NCBI RefSeq assembly: GCF_029382225.1
Contig: NZ_JARLTC010000026.1
Coordinates: 62,001 to 126,000, forward strand
Length of the DNA: 64,000 nt
Origin: Spongiactinospora sp. TRM90649
GTDB taxonomy: Bacteria > Actinomycetota > Actinomycetes > Streptosporangiales > Streptosporangiaceae
Direction: 5' to 3'
Shown here: piece by piece, positions 43,712 to 51,604 of the stretch
Numbering within the stretch: the first letter of the stretch is position 1
Layout: the number at the start of each line of letters is the position of its first letter
The notes under the pieces: generated by a model
What the model saw: only the letters and a program-made list of their open reading frames with translations
The model's database searches: none
What the model was told of the DNA's origin: nothing
Translations under genes and position numbers: made by a program

Positions 43712-44400
43712 GACTGCTCGTCGAGGACCTGCTGGTGCGGTTCGGCGGCGTCCGCCCGCTGGACGGCGTCACCGTCGCGTTCGACTCCGGGCTGTGCGGG
43801 CTCATCGGCCCGAACGGCGCGGGCAAGACCACCCTGTTCAACGTGCTGTCGGGGTTCGTAAGGCCGGTCTCCGGCCGGGTCACCGCCGACGGCACGAACC
43901 TGCTGGCGCTGCCGCCGCACCGGCGGGCCCGCTGGGGGCTGCGCCGTACGTTCCAGCAGGAGCAGGTGGTCACCGAGCTGAGCGCGGCCGACAACCTGCG
44001 GCTGGCCGCCGACCACCTGGGCGGGCGCGACGCGGGCCTGCTGGACTTCTGCGGGCTCGACGATCCCCGGCGGCCCGCCGGGGAGCTGACCCTGCTCGAA
44101 CGGCGGCGGCTGGAACTGGCCCGCGCCCTGGTCGGCACGCCCAGGATCGTGCTGCTCGACGAACCCGCGGCCGGGCTGTCGGACGCCGAGTCGCGGGCCC
44201 TGGCCGAGGTGGTGGTGGCCGTCCCCGACAAGTTCGACGCGCTGGTCGTGCTCATCGAGCACGACGTGGCCCTGGTCGGCGAGGTGTGCGCGACCACGGC
44301 CGTGCTCGACTTCGGCCGCCTGATCACCTCAGGTCCGACCGCCGACGTGCTCGCCGACGAGCGGGTGCGCGCCGCCTACCTGGGGGAGGGACCTTCATGA
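43708..44400 (+). CDS. LivG-type ATP-binding subunit with atypical signature motif, 230 aa
   Basis: Walker A GPNGAGKTT and Walker B IVLLDEPAAGL are normal. The signature, usually LPYGQQRRLEIARAL in LivG, reads LTLLERRRLELARAL, so the Gly-Gln core is missing. In such a dimer one ATP site may be weakened while LivF keeps a full LSGGQ. Start ATG 43708 forms ATGA with the permease stop; GTG 43702 is an alternative. Confidence 0.87.
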   Translation: MRLLVEDLLVRFGGVRPLDGVTVAFDSGLCGLIGPNGAGKTTLFNVLSGFVRPVSGRVTADGTNLLALPPHRRARWGLRRTFQQEQVVTELSAADNLRLAADHLGGRDAGLLDFCGLDDPRRPAGELTLLERRRLELARALVGTPRIVLLDEPAAGLSDAESRALAEVVVAVPDKFDALVVLIEHDVALVGEVCATTAVLDFGRLITSGPTADVLADERVRAAYLGEGPS

Positions 44401-45080
44401 CGCTCGCCGTACGCGATCTGCGCGTCAGCCGGGGCGGGCGCGAGGTGCTGCACGACGTGACCCTCGACGTGCCGCCCGGGCAGATCACCGCGTTGCTCGG
44501 CGCGAACGGCGCGGGCAAGAGCACGCTGGTGCTCACCGTCGCCGGGCTGCTGCCGGTCACGGCCGGGAGCATCACCGCCGGGGACGACCGGCTGACCGGC
44601 CTGCGGCCGGAACGGGTCCGCAGGCTGGGCGTGGCCGCGGTGCCGGAGGGGCATCGGGTGCTGCGCTCCCTGACCGTGGCCGACAACCTGCGCGTGGCCG
44701 GGCCGGACGCCACCCCCGCCCTGGAGGCGTTCCCCGAGCTGCGCGACCTGTCCGACCGGCTCGCGGGCGCGCTGTCCGGCGGCCAGCAGCAGATGCTCGC
44801 CCTGGCCCAGGCCATGGTGGGCGGGCCGCGCTACCTGCTCGTCGACGAACTGTCGTTCGGCCTGGCGCCCGCCGTGGTCGGCAGGCTCGTGCCCGCGCTG
44901 GTCGCGCTCGCCGAGCGCGGGGCAGGGGTGCTGCTCATCGAGCAGTACACCCGGCTCGCGCTGGAGCTGGCCGAGCGGGTCCACGTACTGGATCGGGGAC
45001 ACATCACCATGCACGGCACGCCCGACGAGGTGCGCGGCCGGCTGCATTCGGCTTACCTGGGAGAGGGCAACGGCGGCTGA
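44397..45080 (+). CDS. LivF-type ATP-binding subunit, 227 aa
   Basis: Walker A GANGAGKST, signature LSGGQQQML, Walker B YLLVDELSFGLAP and the LivF ending HGTPDEVRG...SAYLGEG. It pairs with LivG on the fused LivHM channel. ATG 44397 overlaps the livG stop (ATGA) and follows GGGGGAGGG. It ends the transport operon and is convergent with a hypothetical gene 12 nt away. Confidence 0.88.
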   Translation: MTLAVRDLRVSRGGREVLHDVTLDVPPGQITALLGANGAGKSTLVLTVAGLLPVTAGSITAGDDRLTGLRPERVRRLGVAAVPEGHRVLRSLTVADNLRVAGPDATPALEAFPELRDLSDRLAGALSGGQQQMLALAQAMVGGPRYLLVDELSFGLAPAVVGRLVPALVALAERGAGVLLIEQYTRLALELAERVHVLDRGHITMHGTPDEVRGRLHSAYLGEGNGG

Positions 45081-45092
45081 CGGCCGGTCGGC

Positions 45093-46172
45093 TCAGTCGA
45101 TCAGGCGGCGCAGCAGGTCGACATGGTCGACGCCGACGCTGTCGAGCAGCCGCACGCCGCCCTCAGGCGGGATCTGGCCGAGGCGCATGGGCCGTCCGAC
45201 CAGGCCGGTGGCGGGCAGGCCGTCGCTCGCGACGCCCAGGCGTGACTCGGGGGTGGCGGGTTCGGCGATCCGGTACAGCCGCCAGGCGTATCCGGCGGGC
45301 GCGGAGGCCAGCAGCAGGTTGGGCCGCCGCCAGGCGATGAACGCCCACTTCCCGGCCGAGCGGGCCTGCACCAGGACGGTCTCGTGGTGGCGGCCGAGCA
45401 GCGTGGCCGCGCGAGCCGCGATCGGGACCGGATTGGAGAAGCTGCCGGAGACCAGGTAGAGGCCGTCCTCGCGGTCGAGGTCGAGCCCGTGCTCGGCCAG
45501 CTCGCCGGTGACGGCGGCGTCGGGATCGTCGTCGAGCGCCTGTTCGATGACGGTCTCCACGTCGGTGCGCGTCACGACGACCGCGCGCGGCATGGTCGGC
45601 GGCATCAGCAGGTCCTCGGCGAGCCGGGCGTCCGCCATCGCGACGAAGTCCCGCACGCCCGCCCAGGTCTCCTGCGCGACCCGGTCGGCCGGACGGGTGC
45701 CGGTCAGCGAGGCGTCCTGCCGGACCAGCGCCGTGCAGACGGCGGCCAGCGCGGCCAGGTGATCGAGGGCCTCGCCGGGCACCTCGTCGCCCTCCTGCTC
45801 CTGCAGGGTGCCGGTGAGCCGGGCCAGCGGCTCCCGCCAGCTCCCGTCGCCGAGATCCCACACGCCCTGGCCGAGCAGCCGGACGAACAGCCTGCCGATC
45901 AGGACGCGGACCATCAGGCGCGCCGGTGGGCCGTCGCCGGGGGCGACCTTGTCCACGGCACGCCCGATCCAGGTGCGCCAGCCCCGGCGCTCGCCGTCGG
46001 ACATCGGGCCGAACGCGGCCACGCCGTCATCGGCTTCCGGCAGGTCTGGGACCGGCTCGCCGGAGAGGTCCGCCCCGGCGATGAGCCGATCGAACATCTT
46101 GCTGCTGAGCGGCCGGCCGAGGGCGCGCTCGTATTCGCCGAGATAAGCCGTCCACCGGTCGTGCGGAGTCAT
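45093..46172 (-). CDS. Hypothetical soluble protein, 359 aa
   Basis: No family recognised. No signal peptide or membrane segment; mostly acidic with helical regions (GYERALGRPLSSKMFDRLIA-like N-terminus; LVSGSFSNPVPIAARAATLL near the C-terminal third; WKRPN-like AFIAWRRPNLLLASAPAGYA). ATG 46172 has GGAAGG 5 nt before it; a longer reading from 46226 lacks support. It stands alone between the LivF gene (convergent) and a histidine kinase (divergent). Confidence 0.65.
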   Translation of the reverse strand: MTPHDRWTAYLGEYERALGRPLSSKMFDRLIAGADLSGEPVPDLPEADDGVAAFGPMSDGERRGWRTWIGRAVDKVAPGDGPPARLMVRVLIGRLFVRLLGQGVWDLGDGSWREPLARLTGTLQEQEGDEVPGEALDHLAALAAVCTALVRQDASLTGTRPADRVAQETWAGVRDFVAMADARLAEDLLMPPTMPRAVVVTRTDVETVIEQALDDDPDAAVTGELAEHGLDLDREDGLYLVSGSFSNPVPIAARAATLLGRHHETVLVQARSAGKWAFIAWRRPNLLLASAPAGYAWRLYRIAEPATPESRLGVASDGLPATGLVGRPMRLGQIPPEGGVRLLDSVGVDHVDLLRRLID

Positions 46173-46560
46173 GATCGCCTTCCTGTCGATGCCGCTCGAT
46201 CTGGTCGCCGGCAAGGCGCAGATCACGGCGGAACCGGCGGGCGAGGACAGGGAAGCTCGCCTCGTGGCAGGGGGTCTCTATACCGTACGGTCGGATCCTA
46301 ACCCCATCAGAGCGTCACCATCTCCCCGGGGGCGATCGGGGCGGGCTGGACCTGGTGATGGTGTTAAGGAAGTCGATAACGGACCTCCGTAGCGTGCTCC
46401 CGAAACAAGGGTGTTCCTCCGGGGTGGTCAGGCCGGGGGCGTGCTTCCGGATGTACCTGAACGTCGACACCATGATGCTCGACGGGATTCAGGTATACGC
46501 CCGCTAGCTATAGCTAAGGGTGGATTTGGGGGGATACGGGGGAGTCGTGCCTCTCGTACG
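46173..46560. other. Structured intergenic region upstream of a two-component operon
   Basis: About 390 bp without a credible gene. It contains ACCGTACGGT (46282-46291), an inverted repeat TACCTGAA / TTCAGGTA (46454-46461, 46488-46495) with an inner GTCGA/TCGAC stem, and the perfect palindrome TAGCTATAGCTA (46505-46516), the likely promoter or operator of the kinase gene. Confidence 0.5.
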
Positions 46561-47733
46561 ATGATGGGCGTGCAGGGACTCCTCCGTTCCTTGTGGGCCG
46601 AGCCGCGGCCCCCCCATGCTCCGCGGCGAGTGTGGCGGGACTGGGCGCTGGTGGGAGTGCTCGTTCCCGTCATCGTGCTGGAGGGGGTCCTGCGGACCGA
46701 CCTGCAGTGGCGGCCGGTGTCGATGATCTTCAGCCTGGTCATGCTGCCGACGCTGCTGTGGCGCCGGGCCCATCCGCTGCCGATGCTCGCGGTGCCGGTC
46801 GTGGTCACGGGCGCGGTGCAGTACCTAACCGGGGCCGATCCGGCCGAGATGGCCTCCCTGGCGTACATGCTGATCCTGCTCTACTCACTGTCGCGGTGGG
46901 GATCCGGGCGGGAGGCCGTCACCGGGCTGGGGCTGATCAGCGCGGCGATCCTGGTGGCCGCCGTCTCCGGACGGCTGGTGGCGGGAGACATCGTCGGGGC
47001 GTTCACCGTCGTGTTCGCGGCCCTCGCGCTCGGCGGGACCTTCCGGTACCGCGCGCGGGCGCGGATGCGCGAGATCGACCAGGTCAAGCTGCTCGAACGC
47101 GAGCAACTGGCACGCGACCTGCACGACACCGTGGCCCATCACGTCTCGGCGATGGCGATCAGGGCGCAGGCGGGCATCGCGACGGCGGGGGCGGATCCGG
47201 ACAACGCCGCCGAGGCCGCCGTGGACGCGCTGCGGGTGATCGAGGCCGAGGCGTCGCGCACGCTCGCCGAGATGCGGGCGATGGTGCTGGTGCTGCGCCG
47301 GGACGCGTCGCCTGCGCCGCCGGCCCTGGCGCCCAGCCCGCACCTCGCCGACCTCGAAGGGCTCGCGGACGGCCGGTCGCGGGTCGGGCCGTCCGTGGAG
47401 GTGCGGGTCGAGGGCGACCTCGACGGCGTCGCGCCGTCCGTCGGTGCGGCGATCTTCCGCATCGCCCAGGAGTCGGTCACCAACGCCCGGCGGCACGCCC
47501 GGCACGCCACCCGGATCGAGGTCAGCGTGGCGGTCGACGACAGCTCGGTGCGCCTGCGGGTGAACGACGACGGCGACAGCACCGCGGGCCGTCCCGTGGT
47601 GGCCGCCGGGTACGGCCTGCTCGGCATGATCGAGCGCGCCGGGCTGCTCGGCGGCACCTGCGAGGCCGGCCCCAACCCCGGTCGCGGCTGGACCGTGACC
47701 GCCGTACTGCCCCGGACGGGAGCCCTGACATGA
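46561..47733 (+). CDS. HisKA_3-type sensor histidine kinase, 390 aa
   Basis: Four to five membrane segments at residues 25-170 (WALVGVLVPVIVLEGVL, MLILLYSLSRWG, AFTVVFAALALGGTF) with little extracellular sequence, then the dimerisation helix with the phospho-His in LARDLHDTVAHHVSAM, and a HATPase_c domain (NARRHARHATRIEV, GYGLLGMIERAGLLGGTC). Architecture of NarL-partner kinases that sense membrane-level signals. ATG 46561/46564 has no close Shine-Dalgarno site. Overlaps its response regulator by ATGA. Confidence 0.87.
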   Translation: MMGVQGLLRSLWAEPRPPHAPRRVWRDWALVGVLVPVIVLEGVLRTDLQWRPVSMIFSLVMLPTLLWRRAHPLPMLAVPVVVTGAVQYLTGADPAEMASLAYMLILLYSLSRWGSGREAVTGLGLISAAILVAAVSGRLVAGDIVGAFTVVFAALALGGTFRYRARARMREIDQVKLLEREQLARDLHDTVAHHVSAMAIRAQAGIATAGADPDNAAEAAVDALRVIEAEASRTLAEMRAMVLVLRRDASPAPPALAPSPHLADLEGLADGRSRVGPSVEVRVEGDLDGVAPSVGAAIFRIAQESVTNARRHARHATRIEVSVAVDDSSVRLRVNDDGDSTAGRPVVAAGYGLLGMIERAGLLGGTCEAGPNPGRGWTVTAVLPRTGALT

Positions 47734-48404
47734 CCACGGCCGACACCGGCGCCATCAAGGTGATGGTCGCGGACGACCAGGAGATCGCGCGCACCGGGCT
47801 GCGGATGATCCTCGACGCGCAGCCCGGCATCGAGGTGATCGCCGAGGCGGGCGACGGCCTGCGGGCCGTCGAGCTGGCCCGGCGGCTGCGGCCCGACGTG
47901 TGCCTGTTCGACATCCGCATGCCGCGCTGCGACGGCATCGAGGCGACCGCGCGCCTGGCCGGGCCCGACGTGGCGGACCCGATGGCGGTCGTCGTGATCA
48001 CCACGTTCGACCTGGACGAGTACGTCTACGCCGCGCTCAGGGCCGGTGCCCGCGGGTTCCTGCTCAAGGACGCGGGGCCCGATCTGCTGTCGCAGGCCGT
48101 CCGCGCCGCCGCGAACGGCGACGCGCTGATCGCGCCGAGCATCACCGCGCGGCTGCTGGCGGCGTTCGCGGGCACCGGCCCGGCGCCGCCCCAGGCGCAG
48201 CCGATCGAGGCGCTCACCGATCGGGAGGAGCAGATCCTGCTGGCGGTGGCCCGGGGCCGGACCAACAACGAGATCGCCGACGAGCTGCACATCTCACTCA
48301 GCACGGTGAAGAGTCACGTCGCCAGCCTGATGACCAAGATCGGCGTCCGTAACCGGGTGGAGGTCGCCATGTGGGCCTTCGAGACCAAGCGGGTGGCGCG
48401 CTGA
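47730..48404 (+). CDS. NarL/LuxR-type response regulator, 224 aa
   Basis: Receiver domain with acidic pair in VMVADDQE, phospho-acceptor Asp in VCLFDIRMPRCDG, and Lys in FLLKDAGP; then a LuxR HTH (LTDREEQILLAVARGRTNNE ... STVKSHVASLMTKIGVRNRV). Partner of the kinase encoded directly upstream (4-nt overlap). The stop lies inside a 12-bp repeat array, and the opposite-strand gene reads into this gene's 3' end. Confidence 0.9.
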   Translation: MTTADTGAIKVMVADDQEIARTGLRMILDAQPGIEVIAEAGDGLRAVELARRLRPDVCLFDIRMPRCDGIEATARLAGPDVADPMAVVVITTFDLDEYVYAALRAGARGFLLKDAGPDLLSQAVRAAANGDALIAPSITARLLAAFAGTGPAPPQAQPIEALTDREEQILLAVARGRTNNEIADELHISLSTVKSHVASLMTKIGVRNRVEVAMWAFETKRVAR

Positions 48405-49118
48405 CCGGATCGCTGACCGGGGCGCCGACCCGGGCGCTGACCGGATCGCTGGCCTGGACCCCGATCGGGAGGGCCGTTCCCGGCGGATGACCCACTCGGC
48501 CACGGCCAGGTTGATCGCCCAGCCCGCGCCCAGCAGCAGCGCCCGCGTGGACCCGCCGGGCGGGCCCATGGGGACGATCCAGGCGGCCTGGGTCAGCGCC
48601 TGGGTGCCCGCGCCGAGCCCGATCGCGTACCCCCGGGTCATCCAGGCGCGGTGCCGGGCGAAGTCGCGACGGCGGGCGGCGGCGAACCCGAGCACGATGG
48701 AGCCGAGCATGGCCGTCCCGAACACCAGCCGGAACACCGTCAGCAGACCCGTGTCGCCCGGCGGGAGCACGGAGAAGAGCGTCAGCCACAACGCCGACAG
48801 CGCCCCCGCGAGGCCGCACGCCACCAGCACCCGCCCGGCCGCGCGGTGCCACTTCGGCCTGCGCCGCCGGAACCGGGGCGAGAACTGGAACGCGCCCACG
48901 AGCCCGTAGACGGTGACGCTCACGATGTGCACCGCGAGCGGGACGGCCGACCCGGCGGGCCGGTCGCCCGCTGCACCGTGCGCCCCGGTCAGGCCGGTCA
49001 GCTCGCCCAGGCGGACGGCGCCGGCGAGCACGGGCACGAGGACGAGAAGGATGAGCCCGGCGGGCGCGAGCCATCCGCCCCGGGGTTCCCGCCTGGTCGC
49101 GGGCGCGTCGTTTCGCAT
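48294..49118 (-). CDS. DUF2306-type four-helix membrane protein with repeat-derived tail, 274 aa
   Basis: Membrane segments at APAGLILLVLVPVLAGAV, VPLAVHIVSVTVYGLVGAF, LVACGLAGALSALWLTLF, FGTAMLGSIVLGFAA and LGAGTQALTQAAWIVPM, with HRAAGRVLVACG and ARHRAWMTRGYAI, the His/Arg patterns of DUF2306 proteins. Function unknown; a haem or quinone link is sometimes guessed. The recognisable protein ends near ERPS (48470); the last 60 residues come from a 12-bp repeat array and from antisense reading of the response regulator, so the original stop was probably lost. Weak ribosome-binding site at ATG 49118. Confidence 0.7.
   Translation of the reverse strand: MRNDAPATRREPRGGWLAPAGLILLVLVPVLAGAVRLGELTGLTGAHGAAGDRPAGSAVPLAVHIVSVTVYGLVGAFQFSPRFRRRRPKWHRAAGRVLVACGLAGALSALWLTLFSVLPPGDTGLLTVFRLVFGTAMLGSIVLGFAAARRRDFARHRAWMTRGYAIGLGAGTQALTQAAWIVPMGPPGGSTRALLLGAGWAINLAVAEWVIRRERPSRSGSRPAIRSAPGSAPRSAIRSARHPLGLEGPHGDLHPVTDADLGHQAGDVTLHRAE
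48400..48459. repeat. Five 12-bp repeats over the convergent gene junction
   Basis: Units GCTGACCGGATC, GCTGACCGGGGC, GCCGACCCGGGC, GCTGACCGGATC and GCTGGCCTGGAC. The first carries the response regulator stop (TGA 48402-48404); on the other strand they encode a four-residue SRPAI/RSAPG-type repeat in the DUF2306 tail. Confidence 0.85.
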
Positions 49119-49289
49119 GTATCGATGGTGGTCGCGGGGCGTCCGCGGCTCATCACACCAACGGCCGGACTCCGCTGAGCCGATCGGCCCAGCACGGCGT
49201 AGTACCTTCGGCGGTTACGCCTCGCCGGGGCCGCGCGCACACTCGTGCCTGTCGGCAACGTAGCGGACACCGGCACCGAGGAGAACCCG

Positions 49290-50279
49290 ATGAAGGCGTA
49301 TGTACTGCGCTCGTACGGCTCGCCCGACGAGCTCCAGCTCACCGACGTGGCCACGCCCGTCCCCGGCCCGGGGGAGGTCCTGGTGCGCGTGCGCGCCACG
49401 TCCGTCCAGCCCTGGGACTGGCACCACATGCGCGGCGAGCCGTACCTGTCGCGGCTCATGCCCGGCAGCCTCGGGCTGCGCGAACCGAAGATCACCATCC
49501 TCGGCGCGGACGTGGCCGGGGAGGTGGCGGCCGTCGGCGAGGGGGTGACCGAGTTCGCGCCGGGCGACGAGGTGTTCGCGATGCCGCCCGAGGGAGGTGG
49601 TTTCGGGGAGTATGTCTGTATCGCGGAGCGCCTGCTGGCGCCGAAGCCGAAGTCGCTGTCGTTCGAGCAGGCGGCTGCGGTGCCGCTGGCGGCCGGGACG
49701 GCGCTGCTCGCCGTCCGCGACGCCGGTCGGGTCGAGCCGGGGCGGCGAGTGCTGATCAACGGGGCTTCGGGCGGGGTCGGGACCTTCGCGGTGCAGCTCG
49801 CCAAGGCGTATGGCGCGCACGTCACGGCGGTGTGCGGGGCCAGGAACGCCGACCTGGTGCGGTCGCTGGGCGCGGACGAGGTGATCGACTACAAGAAGGA
49901 GGACTTCACCCGTGGTGCGGAGCGGTACGACGTCCTGCTCTACCTGGCCGGGAACCGCTCGTTCGCCGAGTGCCGCCGGGTGCTGACCCGCAAGGGTGTC
50001 TGCGTGCTGGTCGGCGCGGCGGCCGGCCGCTGGGTGCAGCCGATGGGACGGATGATGGGGACACTCGCGGCGGCGGCGTTCACTTCCCAGAAGGCGGTGC
50101 TGGCCGACGTGGTCGGCTACCCGGACAGTCGCGGGAACCTGCTCGAACTGACCGCCTTCATCGAGGACGGCACGCTGCGGCCCGTCATCGACCGCGTCTA
50201 CCCCTTCGAAGACCTGCGCGCGGCCGTCCGCTACCAGGAGGAGGGCCACGCTCCCGGCAAGGTCGTCGTCACGGTGTGA
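49290..50279 (+). CDS. MDR-family NAD(P)-dependent oxidoreductase, 329 aa
   Basis: GroES-like half (MKAYVLRSYGSPDELQLTDV, VRVRATSVQPWDWHHMRGEP, GADVAGEVAAVGEGV) and Rossmann half with INGASGGVGTFAVQLAKAYG. The DWHHMRG loop marks the NADP-dependent quinone-oxidoreductase/RTN4IP1-like branch; there are no zinc ligands. GAGGAG precedes ATG 49290. It is unlike the MDR at 12931 beyond the common fold. It may stand alone or be read through into the STAS gene 80 nt later. Confidence 0.85.
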   Translation: MKAYVLRSYGSPDELQLTDVATPVPGPGEVLVRVRATSVQPWDWHHMRGEPYLSRLMPGSLGLREPKITILGADVAGEVAAVGEGVTEFAPGDEVFAMPPEGGGFGEYVCIAERLLAPKPKSLSFEQAAAVPLAAGTALLAVRDAGRVEPGRRVLINGASGGVGTFAVQLAKAYGAHVTAVCGARNADLVRSLGADEVIDYKKEDFTRGAERYDVLLYLAGNRSFAECRRVLTRKGVCVLVGAAAGRWVQPMGRMMGTLAAAAFTSQKAVLADVVGYPDSRGNLLELTAFIEDGTLRPVIDRVYPFEDLRAAVRYQEEGHAPGKVVVTV

Positions 50280-50359
50280 AGGACCGCCGGGCGACACGAT
50301 TGATTCGTGTGACAGGGGGTAGGGGAGAGCCTCCAGAGGCATCCGAGCCAAGGACCTAC

Positions 50360-50659
50360 ATGCAACTGCATCTCAGCGTCGGCGTGTCCGCCGGCGTTCC
50401 GGTCGTCGAAGTGCGCGGTGAGGTCGACCCGCTGGCCGCGGACGACCTGTACGAGTTCGTCGTGACGGTGATCCGCCAGCGCGGGGCTCGGCTGGGCATG
50501 GATCTGGCGGGGGTGACGTTCATGGACCCGGCCGGTGTCGCCGCCATGCGCCGCGCCCGCCGGTACGCCCGGGCGCGGGGCGGCGACCTCGACATCGTCG
50601 CAGGCCCGGACGGGGCGGCCGCGCTCTCATCGCCGCCGCCCATGGCGAGTATCGGCTGA
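50360..50659 (+). CDS. STAS-domain protein (anti-sigma-antagonist-like), 99 aa
   Basis: A single STAS domain: VPVVEVRGEVDPLAADDLYE, then LGMDLAGVTFMDPAGVAAM and DLDIVAGP. Usual antagonists carry a phosphorylatable Ser in D-S-S/A-G; here the motif reads MDPAG, so partner switching by phosphorylation is unlikely. No anti-sigma kinase gene is adjacent. AAGGA is 6 nt before the ATG. Small stress-linked STAS proteins of this type are common in actinomycetes. Confidence 0.7.
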   Translation: MQLHLSVGVSAGVPVVEVRGEVDPLAADDLYEFVVTVIRQRGARLGMDLAGVTFMDPAGVAAMRRARRYARARGGDLDIVAGPDGAAALSSPPPMASIG

Positions 50660-50705
50660 CCTGTGGGTAGGGGGTGGGGCCGACCTCCGATCGGAAGTGG
50701 GCATC

Positions 50706-51161
50706 ATGAACACCGCTCGAACCCGTACCGCGAGCAGAACGCCGGTACAACTCGCCGTCCTGGTCATCAGCATCGTCTTCCTGCTCGTGGGCGTGCTGGG
50801 CTTCATTCCGGGGATCACCACGAACTACGACAGCATGCAGTTCGCCGGCCATCACTCCGAGGCGCTACTGCTGGGGGTGTTCCAGGTCTCGGTCCTGCAC
50901 AACATCGTGCACCTGCTGTACGGCGTCGTCGGCCTCGCCCTGGCGCGCACCTGGGCGGGAGCCCGCGCCTTCCTGATCGGCGGCGGGGTGATCTACGCTC
51001 TGCTGTGGATCTACGGCCTGCTGGTCGGGCAGGACAGCCCGGCCAACTTCGTGCCCCTCAACACCGCCGACAACTGGCTGCACTTCGGCCTCGCCGTCAT
51101 CATGATCGGTCTGGGATTGCTCCTGACCCGCCGCCGCCCCACGACGAACCGGCTCGCCTGA
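50706..51161 (+). CDS. DUF4383 membrane protein, 151 aa
   Basis: Four membrane segments: LAVLVISIVFLLVGVLGFIPG, EALLLGVFQVSVLHNIVHLL, FLIGGGVIYALLWIYGLLV and NWLHFGLAVIMIGLGLLL. The two conserved His clusters (VLHNIVHLLYG, NWLHFGL) define DUF4383, a family of unknown function often found near stress genes. GGAAGTGGG precedes ATG 50706. It opens the stress-gene group that continues to 54846. Confidence 0.82.
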   Translation: MNTARTRTASRTPVQLAVLVISIVFLLVGVLGFIPGITTNYDSMQFAGHHSEALLLGVFQVSVLHNIVHLLYGVVGLALARTWAGARAFLIGGGVIYALLWIYGLLVGQDSPANFVPLNTADNWLHFGLAVIMIGLGLLLTRRRPTTNRLA

Positions 51162-51282
51162 CCGGGGCCGGTCACCGTCCTCCTTTCGAGGAGCCGGGTG
51201 GTCCCGGTTCTCTGCCCATCCTTTCCACGACGCATAGCCACAGACCGGCGTACTTTCGGAAGCTAGGTGACATGCTCGGCGT

Positions 51283-51447
51283 ATGACCACGGACGACACC
51301 ACTCCTACGATTCCGGATGAGCCTGCCGGGGACCGGGTGGGGAACGAGTGCGTCCTGCTGGTCCAGGAGGCGCTGGCCGCGTGGCGGCTGTGCGGCCGGC
51401 TTCCCGAGGCGGCCGACGATGAGGCGCCCGCCGGGGATGGGGCCTAG
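51283..51447 (+). CDS. Short hypothetical protein, 54 aa
   Basis: A short frame with strong G/C third-position bias: acidic ends (MTTDDTTPTIPDEPAGDR ... EAADDEAPAGDGA) around one helix (VLLVQEALAAWRLCGRL). No ribosome-binding site is obvious and no family is recognised. It could be a real small protein or chance. Confidence 0.35.
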   Translation: MTTDDTTPTIPDEPAGDRVGNECVLLVQEALAAWRLCGRLPEAADDEAPAGDGA

Positions 51448-51559
51448 TCCCAGTTCCAGCCGGTGAGCGTGGCGCGCATCGGGCGGGCGGCGGACCTCGT
51501 CCTGCCCTGGCCTGGACCTTCACGGGACGATCGGATCCGGGCGGCGTCCTTCGGACCCC

Positions 51560-51587
51560 GGTGCCGGACCCGTGTGGGTCCGGCACC
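51560..51587 (-). terminator. Terminator hairpin of the hsp20 gene
   Basis: Perfect 12-bp arms GGTGCCGGACCC / GGGTCCGGCACC with a GTGT loop, 18 nt past the Hsp20 stop. Confidence 0.75.
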
Positions 51588-51604
51588 ATCGCGGGCGTGT
51601 CCGG

